From NCBI GenBank assembly GCA_913046035.1, contig CAJWSW010000008.1, positions 1 through 64,000 of the forward strand: DNA of 64,000 bases, read 5' to 3'. Below the pieces are notes generated by a model. The model saw nothing but the letters and a program-made list of their open reading frames with translations. It ran no database searches and had not been told where the DNA came from. Shown here in pieces: positions 35,865 through 43,994 of this stretch; the stretch's first letter is position 1, and each line of letters starts with the position of its first letter. The translations under genes and the position numbers were made by a program. The stretch is from an uncultured Alphaproteobacteria bacterium (GTDB lineage Bacteria > Pseudomonadota > Alphaproteobacteria > MPNO01 > UBA830).

Positions 35865-36695
35865 ATGCCAAAGGTCCTCACAGACCAGCAAATAAAATTC
35901 TACCATGAAAAAGGTTATCTGGCGCCCTTCGAGGGTATCGATGCGCATGCGGCCGCCGCGATGTGCGAAGATTTGGATGCCTTTGAACGCGATGAAGGTA
36001 TGCCGGCGTCTGAAATTATCGTGAAGGCGCACCTGTGTTTCCGTCGGTCATACGAGTTTTCTCGTCACCCTAAAATTCTAGACGTGGTTGAGGATCTGAT
36101 TGGACCTGATATTTATGTCCTTTCGTCAAGATTTTGGATGAAACCTGGAAAGGATGGAACCTTTGTATCCTGGCATCAGGACTCAGCATATTTTGGACTA
36201 GAACCTAACGAGTTAGTTACAGTTTGGTTGGCGTTGACAGACAGCGAGCCGGAAAACGGGTGTTTAAAGGTTATCCCCGGTACGCATAGGGGTAAAATTT
36301 ATTCCCACGTCGAGACCTTCGACAAAAAGAACCTCTTGGCACGCGGGCAATCTATCAAGGTAATAGATAGTTCGGATGCTGTGGACCTTGTTCTACGTGC
36401 CGGGCAATTTTCATGCCACCATGAACGTATTGTTCATGGTTCTGACGCAAATGATACTGACGATATACGTATTGGGCTCGGACTTTTCTATTTTCCCGCG
36501 CACGTCCGTTCTACGATCGGGCGGCGCCCGGCATCTCTAGTCCGGGGGGTAGATAAATATGGACACTGGGATGCCGATCCAGTCCCCAGTGTTGATCGTG
36601 ATGCGGATGTTTATGCTCATGTGAAGGCGGCTGGCGAGCGTTATACCGACCCTCAATATGATCAGGAGTCGGCTCGCGAAAAAGTAACGACCTGA
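35865..36695 (+). CDS. Phytanoyl-CoA dioxygenase (PhyH)-family oxygenase
   Basis: An approximately 276-residue Fe(II)/2-oxoglutarate-dependent oxygenase of the PhyH family. The facial triad is visible: SWHQDSAYFGL supplies H-x-D and HERIVHGSDAN the distal histidine. GCLKVIPGTHRG is the family turn. The start at 35865 has AGAAGGAG upstream and follows the ligase stop by 34 bp; an earlier in-frame ATG (35763) lies inside the ligase gene and is unlikely. Hydroxylation of an aliphatic acid or acyl-CoA is probable; the substrate is unknown. It is not a standard member of box clusters. Confidence 0.9.
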   Translation: MPKVLTDQQIKFYHEKGYLAPFEGIDAHAAAAMCEDLDAFERDEGMPASEIIVKAHLCFRRSYEFSRHPKILDVVEDLIGPDIYVLSSRFWMKPGKDGTFVSWHQDSAYFGLEPNELVTVWLALTDSEPENGCLKVIPGTHRGKIYSHVETFDKKNLLARGQSIKVIDSSDAVDLVLRAGQFSCHHERIVHGSDANDTDDIRIGLGLFYFPAHVRSTIGRRPASLVRGVDKYGHWDADPVPSVDRDADVYAHVKAAGERYTDPQYDQESAREKVTT

Positions 36696-36710
36696 TAGAG
36701 ACGTCCGGCA

Positions 36711-38003
36711 ATGCGCCCACTCAACGATGCGCCAACTGGCCTGAATTCCCTCACTGCATTTGATGCAGCCCAAAGGGTGGCGGCGGGTGAAATCACGTCT
36801 GAGAGCCTTGTCTCCGATTGTCTCGCCCGTATTCAATCAAATAATGAGATGCTTGGCGCTTGGATTTATCTCGATGCCGATTATGCGCTCGCACAGGCTC
36901 GCAGGTATGATCAATCGGATGTGTTGGTCGGTCCACTGCATGGTGTTCCGGTCGGCGTTAAGGATGTCCTTGACACCTATGACATGCCGACAGAGTACGG
37001 ATCAGATATCTATAAGGGGCATCGACCTATTAGAGACTCCGCTTGTGTAGCTGCACTTCGCGCTGCCGGGGCAGTGATTTTAGGTAAAACCACAACCACC
37101 CAATTTGCCAGTCCGTTACCAGTCGGCGTCCGCAACCCACATGACGTGGATCGCACTGCCGGGGTTTCTTCCAGCGGTTCTGCTGCTGCAGTTGCGGATT
37201 TCATGGTGCCGCTCGCAAATGGAACCCAGACCGGCGGATCAGTAATACTTCCAGCCTCGTTCTGTGGCTTAGTGGGATACAAAGCTAGTCTAAACGGTCT
37301 TGATCGAACGGGGATTGCGGGTCTGAAAAAATCTCTTGATACCCTTGGATATTTTGCTCGCTGCGTCGAGGATATTAAGTTGGTCTACGAAGCGGTTACC
37401 GGCTTTTTTCTCCCCGAGGATCCGGGGCGTCCAAACATTGGGGTATGTCGCACGCCGTTATGGGACGAGGCTGAACCCTGCGCACAGACTGCTCTGGAGG
37501 AGGCTGCCTCTAAACTGTCCGGGGTGGGATATAATGTACGAGATATATGCTTGCCGCCGCAATTTGACTCCATCGAACAGCCATTTCGGGTGATCTCCAA
37601 CTACGAGGGGAAGAATGCCTTAGCTGACGAATTTCGCAATCATATGAGCAATATGAATTCTTGGATGCAGGAAACAGGCAATTCAAACTGGTCCGAAAAG
37701 GACTACTGTGTTGCCGTTTGCGCCGCCGACACTGCTCGTTCGGCACTCGGAAGTCTTCTCAAAGATACGCCTATATTGCTCACACCGTCGACTGCTGGTG
37801 AGGCGCCCCCCGATTTAGAGAGTGTGACTATGTCATCCTTCAACCGGATGTGGACCCTTATGCATGGTCCGACGATGACACTGCCAGTATCTGCGGGGCC
37901 GAATGGTATGCCTGTTGGCATTCAGATTGTTGCTGGGGTGGGTGAAGATGCACTTCTAATCGCTCGCTCGCTCGAAATAATGCGAATTCTGCAGAGCGTC
38001 TGA
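36711..38003 (+). CDS. Amidase signature-family protein
   Basis: A 430-residue amidase of the GatA/AtzE type. The Ser-Ser-Lys triad is intact: Lys in LGKTTTTQFA, the cis-serine region GVSSSGSAAAVADF, and the nucleophile serine in TQTGGSVILPASFCGLVGYK. The protein is slightly short but complete. It starts 15 bp after the PhyH gene, so it is in the same transcript as the box-linked genes. Such enzymes hydrolyse amides, biuret-type compounds or aryl amides such as benzamide; the last would fit next to benzoate-CoA ligase but is only inference. Confidence 0.92.
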   Translation: MRPLNDAPTGLNSLTAFDAAQRVAAGEITSESLVSDCLARIQSNNEMLGAWIYLDADYALAQARRYDQSDVLVGPLHGVPVGVKDVLDTYDMPTEYGSDIYKGHRPIRDSACVAALRAAGAVILGKTTTTQFASPLPVGVRNPHDVDRTAGVSSSGSAAAVADFMVPLANGTQTGGSVILPASFCGLVGYKASLNGLDRTGIAGLKKSLDTLGYFARCVEDIKLVYEAVTGFFLPEDPGRPNIGVCRTPLWDEAEPCAQTALEEAASKLSGVGYNVRDICLPPQFDSIEQPFRVISNYEGKNALADEFRNHMSNMNSWMQETGNSNWSEKDYCVAVCAADTARSALGSLLKDTPILLTPSTAGEAPPDLESVTMSSFNRMWTLMHGPTMTLPVSAGPNGMPVGIQIVAGVGEDALLIARSLEIMRILQSV

Positions 38004-38074
38004 CAGCGGAACTCTCTTTCTTGCCTGAGGGCGAGGGAGCATTATAGTCCGCGCGTCATAAAGGAGATCGAATA

Positions 38075-38947
38075 ATGGAATCCAAATCCGCTAAGTTAGC
38101 ACTAAAATTGCGAAAAACAGACGATTTCATCGTGGCGCCTGGCGTCTACGATATGATATCGGCGAAAATGGCGGATAGTATCGGATTTGATGCTCTCTAT
38201 ATGACCGGATCGGGAACAGTGGCCTCCCATCTTGGCGTTCCAGATGCGGGGATAGCGACATATACCGACATGGTATCTCGTGCCGGCCGTGTTGCCAGCG
38301 GTACTAACACACCTTTGATTGCCGATGCGGATACCGGTTACGGAGGGCTGGTTAATGTGCGAGAGACAGTGCGTGGCTACGAGATGGCTGGTGTGGCTGC
38401 TATCCAGATAGAGGATCAGGATTTTCCAAAAAAATGCGGTCATTTATCTGGCCACAAGCTTATCTCGGCGGAGGAGATGGTGACCAAGATTAAGGTGGCG
38501 CTAGACAGTCGGCTCTTTGACGAGACGCTTATAATTGCGCGGACTGATGCGCGAAAGGCGATTGGTCGGGATGAGGCGATGCGGCGCTCGGAGATGTACG
38601 TAGAGGCGGGAGCTGATATCCTTTTTTATGAAGCGCCCTCGGACATACATGAGATGCGTGAAATAGGGAGCATGTTTGGCAGAGATATACCCTTGTTATC
38701 TAATATGGTGAATGGTGGCGTGACGCCGGTGATGAAACCGAAAGAACTGGCAAACTTGGGTTACCGTATCGCTATTTTTCCGTCAGCGGGATTTTTGGCG
38801 ACCTGCAACGCCCTTAACGCGGTTTATCGTGCGTTGAAGCAAAAAGGAGATGCCGAGGACGGGGGTGTTGATCTCTTCTCATTTGGCGAATTCAATGACT
38901 TGATGGGTTTTAATGATATTGTGAAATTTGAAGAGCAATACAACTAG
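38075..38947 (+). CDS. Isocitrate lyase/PEP mutase-superfamily lyase
   Basis: A 290-residue TIM-barrel lyase of the isocitrate lyase/PEP phosphonomutase superfamily. It has FDALYMTGSGTVASHLGVPDAG, the Mg-binding DADTGYGG and the catalytic loop KKCGH, and shares the LLSNMVNGGVTPVM segment of oxaloacetate decarboxylase/methylisocitrate-lyase-like members. Members cleave 2-hydroxy acids or 2-methyl(iso)citrate-type compounds to pyruvate or glyoxylate plus another acid. AAGGAGATCGAATA before the ATG gives a strong start. The last gene of the box-linked block, 71 bp after the amidase gene. Confidence 0.92.
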   Translation: MESKSAKLALKLRKTDDFIVAPGVYDMISAKMADSIGFDALYMTGSGTVASHLGVPDAGIATYTDMVSRAGRVASGTNTPLIADADTGYGGLVNVRETVRGYEMAGVAAIQIEDQDFPKKCGHLSGHKLISAEEMVTKIKVALDSRLFDETLIIARTDARKAIGRDEAMRRSEMYVEAGADILFYEAPSDIHEMREIGSMFGRDIPLLSNMVNGGVTPVMKPKELANLGYRIAIFPSAGFLATCNALNAVYRALKQKGDAEDGGVDLFSFGEFNDLMGFNDIVKFEEQYN

Positions 38948-39082
38948 AAGTATGACGCAAAACGATTAAGCCGACTTGTTTAACGAGTATTCCGCCTGGT
39001 TGTAGGTGATTAACATAAAAGTGAGGGATGTCTTTGAGAGAGATAGATTGGCAGACAAAGATGTATTCGGCATAGTGCTTTA

Positions 39083-39553
39083 ATGCCAGGAAAACTCAAA
39101 ATAGACCCTGCCGATGATCGGCCGCCGGTAGCACCAGTGCTGCCCGAACCCGACAAACAGGCGGATCACCATCGCCAGGTGCGTGCAGCACGTCAGACTG
39201 AGGTGATGGAAGACTATGTCGAACTGATAGCTGATTTAATTGACTCTACCGGCGAGGCTCGTTCAGTGGACATCGCCGCGCGGCTTGGTGTTACAACCCC
39301 TACAGTCGCGCGCATGATTGGGCGGTTGAAAGACGCGGAATGGATTGAAGCAAGACCCTATCGCACCATATTCCTTACCGAGGAAGGTCGTAAGATTGCA
39401 GAGGCATCCCGTCGTCGGCACCAGATCGTTGTCGAATTTCTCACCTCGATTGGTGTTAGAGAGGAAATTGCACGTGCTGACGCCGAGGGGATTGAACACC
39501 ACGTTTCTGATGAGACACTTATTGCGTTTGAGAGTTATTTGAAATCGATCTGA
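39083..39553 (+). CDS. mntR: Manganese-responsive regulator MntR (DtxR family)
   Basis: A 156-residue DtxR-like regulator. The helix-turn-helix is [31 protein letters not shown] (about residues 55-88), followed by the dimerisation/metal region [25 protein letters not shown] and [13 protein letters not shown] with metal-binding His/Glu. It represses Mn import, for example of mntH, when Mn is sufficient. No MntH or SitABC transporter is in the window. The first 40 residues are polar, as in other alphaproteobacterial MntR. No clear ribosome-binding site precedes the ATG. Confidence 0.92.
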   Translation: MPGKLKIDPADDRPPVAPVLPEPDKQADHHRQVRAARQTEVMEDYVELIADLIDSTGEARSVDIAARLGVTTPTVARMIGRLKDAEWIEARPYRTIFLTEEGRKIAEASRRRHQIVVEFLTSIGVREEIARADAEGIEHHVSDETLIAFESYLKSI

Positions 39554-39678
39554 TTCCTAGCTTAGCGCCGAATCAAATCGGACTTATTTTCTAGAATAAG
39601 CGCCTTATTTAGAGGGCCCGGCTTTGTTCCCCACAATTCTCGATTCAAGGAGGTCCTGAAAACTGCGGTTCCCACAGG

Positions 39679-39702
39679 GTATACACACCACAATGTGGAT
39701 AC
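39679..39702. promoter_or_regulatory. Inverted pair of DnaA-box-like sites (upstream pair)
   Basis: GTATACACA (39679-39687) and TGTGGATAC (39694-39702) face each other across the 6-bp spacer CCACAA. Read on the opposite strand the second site is GTATCCACA. Each is one mismatch from the DnaA box consensus TTATNCACA (position 1 G for T). The arrangement repeats that of the perfect pair 101 bp downstream. Confidence 0.6.
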
Positions 39703-39779
39703 CTCATCATTTAGTCGTTTTTAATTGACGATGCCCTAGATATTGATGCACACTGCCGAGTTGCGACTGTAGATTTTAG

Positions 39780-39803
39780 TTATCCACAGATGGTTGTGGA
39801 TAA
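39780..39803. promoter_or_regulatory. Inverted pair of perfect DnaA boxes (downstream pair)
   Basis: TTATCCACA (39780-39788) and TGTGGATAA (39795-39803) are exact matches to the consensus DnaA box on opposite strands, with a 6-bp spacer (GATGGT). The centre of this pair is 101 bp downstream of the centre of the first pair, close to ten helical turns. In E. coli the nrdAB promoter carries DnaA boxes that affect its transcription, so a similar role is the simplest reading. Confidence 0.75.
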
Positions 39804-39951
39804 ATTGCGGCTTGCAGGGCGGGATTTGTCCAAGTTGGGCTGAAATCATATGGCAACAGTTACCTGCCACAAAGCGTAGAAATCACAGGGGGTGGTTCTG
39901 CGCGGTATCAATTCACTACCCCCAGACGAGTTCATTATAGGAGGGCGGGGC

Positions 39952-41835
39952 GTGCTCGACCTGGTACAAACAGAACATGATCTCTTTCAGTCAAAACGCG
40001 GTATTGCAGTGCGTATCGATCGGGATCGGGACGCAAACCTGACAGATTTTGGCAAGGCGGTTCTGTCCGATCGGTATTTAATGCCGGGCGAAGAATATCA
40101 GGATCTTTTTGCGCGCGTTTCTTGCCATTTTGCAGATGATTCAGATCACGCGCAGCGCATTTACGACTACATGTCAAACCTTTGGTTCATGCCGTCGACC
40201 CCAGTTTTATCAAATGGCGGAACTGATCGAGGCTTACCCATTTCTTGTTTTTTAAATGAAGCTAATGACAGCCTCAACGGTATCGTAGAGCTTTGGAATG
40301 AGAACGTTTGGCTTGCTTCGCTCGGCGGCGGTATCGGCTCATATTGGGGCAATTTGCGTTCAATTGGAGAAAAAGTGGGGGCTAATGGTAAAACCTCCGG
40401 TATCATTCCCTTCATTCGTGTAATGGACTCGTTGACACTCGCAATTTCGCAGGGTTCCCTCCGTCGAGGCTCAGCGGCGATTTACATTCGCATTGATCAT
40501 CCTGAAATAGAAGAATTCATCGAACTGAGACGTCCTACTGGAGGTGACCCAAATCGTAAGGCTTTAAATTTGCACCACGGGATTATCATAACCGACGAAT
40601 TTATGCGGGCAGTCGAAAACGATGAAGAATGGGGTCTTAAGAGTCCGAAGGATCAGACTGTAATTCGTAAAGTATCTGCTCGCGGTCTATGGATCCGCAT
40701 GCTTTCTACTCGCATTGAGACTGGCGAGCCTTATCTGCTTTATATAGATCACGTAAACAAAGCAATTCCGGAACATCACAAGTTGGCCGGACTCGAAGTT
40801 AAGATGTCGAACCTTTGCAGTGAAATTACATTGCCGACAGGTGTAGACAAGGATGGCGAAGAGCGCACGGCGGTTTGTTGTCTCTCTTCACTAAATCTAG
40901 AAACTTATATGGAATGGCATGATCATCCAACGTTTGTTGAAGATATCATGCGGTTCTTAGATAATGTCATTCAGGACTTTATCGAACGTGCGCCCGATAC
41001 TATGGCTCGCGCCCGTTATTCTGCGATGAGAGAACGTTCTGTCGGGCTTGGCGTTATGGGGTATCACTCATTTTTACAGAGCCAAGCGGTACCCATGGAA
41101 TCCGTAATGGCGAAGGTTTGGAATAAGCGAATATTTAAACAAATCAAAGAACAAGCCGACGCTGCATCAGTGATTTTGGCGCAAGAGCGAGGCGCATGTC
41201 CTGATGCTGCCGAATACGGCATGGTAGAGCGTTTTTCTAACAAGATGGCGATCGCACCAACGGCATCGATTTCAATTATTTGTGGTGGTTCGTCTCCGGG
41301 TATTGAGCCGAATGCTGCAAACTCCTACACACACAAAACCCTTTCTGGTTCGTTTAATGTACGTAATAAATTTTTGAAAGCTCTGCTCGCGGAAAAAGGC
41401 AAGGATGATGACGATACATGGTCGTCTATCACTGTAAACGAGGGGTCAGTTCAGCACCTTGATTTCCTTTCCGAGGACGAAAAAGACGTCTTCAAAACAG
41501 CCTTCGAACTAGATCAGAGGTGGCTTATCGACCATGCCGGTGACCGCGCAGAATTCATATGCCAATCCCAGTCATTAAATGTTTTCCTACCAGCTGATGT
41601 TCAGAAAAAAACGTTACATGATGTGCATTGGAGGGCATGGGAAAAGGGTGTAAAATCGCTCTATTATTGCCGTTCTAAATCTGTTGCTCGTGCCGAAAGC
41701 CATGCAAGCGTTTCGGTAACTGGTGCTAAAGCTAATACCGCGAATGCGGGTGTAGATGGGAACTTTGAACCGTTGCCCATAGCGGCATCTGGCGAAAATG
41801 AAAACGATTATGAAGAATGCTTGAGTTGCCAGTAG
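39952..41835 (+). CDS. nrdA: Class I ribonucleoside-diphosphate reductase alpha subunit
   Basis: NrdA reduces ribonucleotides to deoxyribonucleotides with NrdB. The catalytic barrel is clear: NLCSEITLPTG with the redox cysteine, MPSTPVLSNGGTDRGLPISCFLN, LASLGGGIGSYWG, RRGSAAIYI and MAIAPTASISIICGGSSPGIEPN. The C-terminal dithiol is CLSCQ. There is no N-terminal ATP-cone; the protein enters the barrel within about 30 residues. I favour the GTG at 39952, which has AGGAGG seven bases upstream; the in-frame GTG at 39892 would add 20 residues. nrdB follows 66 bp after the stop. Confidence 0.94.
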   Translation: MLDLVQTEHDLFQSKRGIAVRIDRDRDANLTDFGKAVLSDRYLMPGEEYQDLFARVSCHFADDSDHAQRIYDYMSNLWFMPSTPVLSNGGTDRGLPISCFLNEANDSLNGIVELWNENVWLASLGGGIGSYWGNLRSIGEKVGANGKTSGIIPFIRVMDSLTLAISQGSLRRGSAAIYIRIDHPEIEEFIELRRPTGGDPNRKALNLHHGIIITDEFMRAVENDEEWGLKSPKDQTVIRKVSARGLWIRMLSTRIETGEPYLLYIDHVNKAIPEHHKLAGLEVKMSNLCSEITLPTGVDKDGEERTAVCCLSSLNLETYMEWHDHPTFVEDIMRFLDNVIQDFIERAPDTMARARYSAMRERSVGLGVMGYHSFLQSQAVPMESVMAKVWNKRIFKQIKEQADAASVILAQERGACPDAAEYGMVERFSNKMAIAPTASISIICGGSSPGIEPNAANSYTHKTLSGSFNVRNKFLKALLAEKGKDDDDTWSSITVNEGSVQHLDFLSEDEKDVFKTAFELDQRWLIDHAGDRAEFICQSQSLNVFLPADVQKKTLHDVHWRAWEKGVKSLYYCRSKSVARAESHASVSVTGAKANTANAGVDGNFEPLPIAASGENENDYEECLSCQ

Positions 41836-41901
41836 CAACCAGCTCTCAAAAATCAACTTTTAACATCTCATTTATTGAGGATTACGGAGACGAATTCTGC
41901 C

Positions 41902-42861
41902 ATGTCGCTACTAGAAGCTAATTCAGTTTATAAACCTTTTACTTATCCCTGGGCTTACGACGCCTGGCTGACACAACAACGCGTTCACTGGTTGCCTGAA
42001 GAGGTGCCCTTAGCGGATGACGTTAAAGATTGGCACAACAAACTCTCTGCTGAAGAGCGAAATCTTCTCACCCAGATATTCCGCTTCTTCACTCAGTCCG
42101 ATATTGAGGTCAATAATTGCTACATGAAACGTTACTCACGCGTGTTTCAGCCGACCGAGGTGCAGATGATGTTATCGGCATTCTCTAATATAGAAACCGT
42201 TCATATCGCGGCTTATTCCCATTTATTAGACACCATCGGGATGCCGGAAACGGAATACCAAGCCTTTCTGCACTATAAGGAAATGAAAGATAAATTCGAT
42301 TATCTGCAGCAGTTTGATGTAGATACAAAGGAAAATATTGCTCGCACTTTAGCGGTTTTTGGAGGCTTTACAGAAGGTCTTCAGCTATTCGCCAGTTTCG
42401 CGATTCTGATGAACTTCCCGCGCTTCAACAAAATGAAGGGAATGGGTCAAATTGTATCTTGGTCTGTTCGGGACGAGAGCTTGCACACGGAATCAATTAT
42501 TAAGCTGTTCCGCACTTTCGTGTCAGAAAACCCTGAAATCTGGACCGAAGATTTTCAGCGCTCGCTTTATGTACTCTGCTCTGAAATGGTTGAGCACGAA
42601 GACGCTTTTATTGATCTTGCTTTTGAACTTGGAGGTGTGGAAGGGCTCAACGGGTCGGAAGTTAAAGAATATATTCGCTATATTGCAGATCGCCGCCTCA
42701 CGCAGCTTGGCTTGCAGCCGATCTACAGACTTGAAAAGAACCCGCTACCCTGGATGGACGAAATGCTTAATGGTATGGAGCATACGAATTTCTTTGAAAA
42801 TAGAGCGACCGAATATTCAAAGGCCGCTACCCAAGGTTCTTGGGAAGATGTCTGGGCATAG
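41902..42861 (+). CDS. nrdB: Class I ribonucleoside-diphosphate reductase beta subunit
   Basis: NrdB carries the di-iron centre and tyrosyl radical of class I ribonucleotide reductase. From the ATG at 41902 the protein is 319 residues, with iron ligands D67, E98, H101, E158, E192 and H195 and the radical tyrosine at Y105 (IETVHIAAYSH). The spacing of D, E, H and Tyr is the same as in E. coli NrdB, offset by 17. There is no ATP-cone domain here either. ACGGAGACG upstream supports this start over the TTG at 41875. A strong hairpin follows at 42901. Confidence 0.95.
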   Translation: MSLLEANSVYKPFTYPWAYDAWLTQQRVHWLPEEVPLADDVKDWHNKLSAEERNLLTQIFRFFTQSDIEVNNCYMKRYSRVFQPTEVQMMLSAFSNIETVHIAAYSHLLDTIGMPETEYQAFLHYKEMKDKFDYLQQFDVDTKENIARTLAVFGGFTEGLQLFASFAILMNFPRFNKMKGMGQIVSWSVRDESLHTESIIKLFRTFVSENPEIWTEDFQRSLYVLCSEMVEHEDAFIDLAFELGGVEGLNGSEVKEYIRYIADRRLTQLGLQPIYRLEKNPLPWMDEMLNGMEHTNFFENRATEYSKAATQGSWEDVWA

Positions 42862-42900
42862 CTACGTGGCAGAATGATCATGCCTTGTCTGTCGAAGCTC

Positions 42901-42929
42901 AAACCGGCGAGTTTTACAGTCGCCGGTTT
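42901..42929 (+). terminator. Stem-loop after nrdB
   Basis: AAACCGGCGA (42901-42910) pairs perfectly with TCGCCGGTTT (42920-42929) around a nine-base loop, 40 bp after the nrdB stop codon. The stem is GC-rich in its core. The 3' side runs TTTATCCCC, so the U-tract is weak, but position and stem strength fit an intrinsic terminator for nrdAB. Confidence 0.55.
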
Positions 42930-43070
42930 ATCCCCTTCTTGTGATACAACTGAATAAAACAAGCCCGCTTCCCTACAAGCTTGTAAGGCACTTGCCTTTG
43001 ATTTTGATAAGCTCCCGGTATTGTTTTAAAGGTAAGCGACAATTTTCTCTGCACTGTCTATCATACTTAG

Positions 43071-43994
43071 ATGGATAGAAAATTTGCACAGACGCCGGGT
43101 CCCGGCGAAATTTATCTTGACCATGTTGGCTGGTTTGTCCCCGATATTGAGGTTGCCGCCCCACACTTTGAAACACTTGGTTTTCCTTTGACGCCTTTTA
43201 CCGTTCATGCGAATGAAAAGCCGAATGGGGAGCGCGTGCTGTCGGGCACCGCAAACCGGTGTGGGATGATCCGACGTGGTTACCTCGAAGTCTTAACACG
43301 AATGCCCGACGTTGAATCACCAATTACGGAACAGTTTGACGCGTGCCTGGCGAGATATACGGGCGTGCACCTTATCGCCTTTTCCGTTTTAGACACGGAG
43401 GTGACAACGGCGCGACTACGTGACTGCGGCTTTAAACCGGAGGCCCCTGTAGCTTTGCGTCGCCCTTTGCCATTGGATAACGGCGAGCAGGGCACAGCGG
43501 CATTTTCGGTAATCCGGTTACCAAATAATGCGATGGCGGAGGGGAGGGTGCAGGTTTTGAGCCAAGATACGCCAGACATCGTCTGGCAGCCATCATTTAC
43601 CGCTCACGCTAATTGTGCGGCAATGTTGTCGGGAGTTTTGATCTGCGTTTCTGATCCGCTGGAAGCATCGGAACGTTATGAGAGATTTACTGGAAAAACT
43701 GCTGAGCTACGAGGTGGAGGTTATCGCATACCGCTTGATCGCGGTGAAATCGTTATCTGTGCGTCTGATACATGCAGCGAACTTCTTCAAGATGTTGATA
43801 TACCCGAGTTACCGTTCATCGCCGCCGTTTCTGTGGCGAGCGAAGATATCGCTAAAACTCGTTCTTATCTCTTGGAAGCTAATGTTCCTCTGTTTGAGAA
43901 TTCTGACAATCGCCTCATTACAAACTCTAGGTCGGGGATGGGCGCCCAATTTGTTTTTCATTCCTTTGACCAAGAGCCATTTCCGCTATTGTGA
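43071..43994 (+). CDS. VOC-superfamily protein (glyoxalase_3-like)
   Basis: A 307-residue two-module VOC protein. It starts with LDHVGWFVPDIEVAAPHFETLGFPLTPF and has a second module from about residue 190. The family includes ring-cleavage and lyase activities, but I cannot place a complete metal triad beyond H at LDHVGW. Its stop codon overlaps the GTG start of chaC (GTGA), so the two are translationally coupled. A function linked to thiol or glutathione metabolism is therefore possible, since ChaC acts on glutathione. Confidence 0.8.
   Translation: MDRKFAQTPGPGEIYLDHVGWFVPDIEVAAPHFETLGFPLTPFTVHANEKPNGERVLSGTANRCGMIRRGYLEVLTRMPDVESPITEQFDACLARYTGVHLIAFSVLDTEVTTARLRDCGFKPEAPVALRRPLPLDNGEQGTAAFSVIRLPNNAMAEGRVQVLSQDTPDIVWQPSFTAHANCAAMLSGVLICVSDPLEASERYERFTGKTAELRGGGYRIPLDRGEIVICASDTCSELLQDVDIPELPFIAAVSVASEDIAKTRSYLLEANVPLFENSDNRLITNSRSGMGAQFVFHSFDQEPFPLL

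Larger units (their letters stand above)
39554..39951. promoter_or_regulatory. nrdAB upstream region with DnaA-box pairs and GANTC sites
   Basis: A roughly 390-bp stretch between mntR and the start I favour for nrdA. It holds three GANTC words near its 5' end (39552-39556, 39570-39574, 39642-39646), two inverted pairs of DnaA-box-like 9-mers (listed separately), and no detectable gene. GANTC is the CcrM methylation site in alphaproteobacteria. Together these suggest that ribonucleotide reductase is expressed under cell-cycle or replication control. Promoter -35/-10 boxes are not clear enough to place. Confidence 0.55.

Noticed and set aside
39554-39891. Possible replication origin because of four DnaA-box-like sites
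   Set aside because: The boxes form two regular pairs directly upstream of nrdA and there is no long AT-rich unwinding stretch or origin-neighbour gene set; promoter control is the simpler reading. GC-skew analysis would decide.
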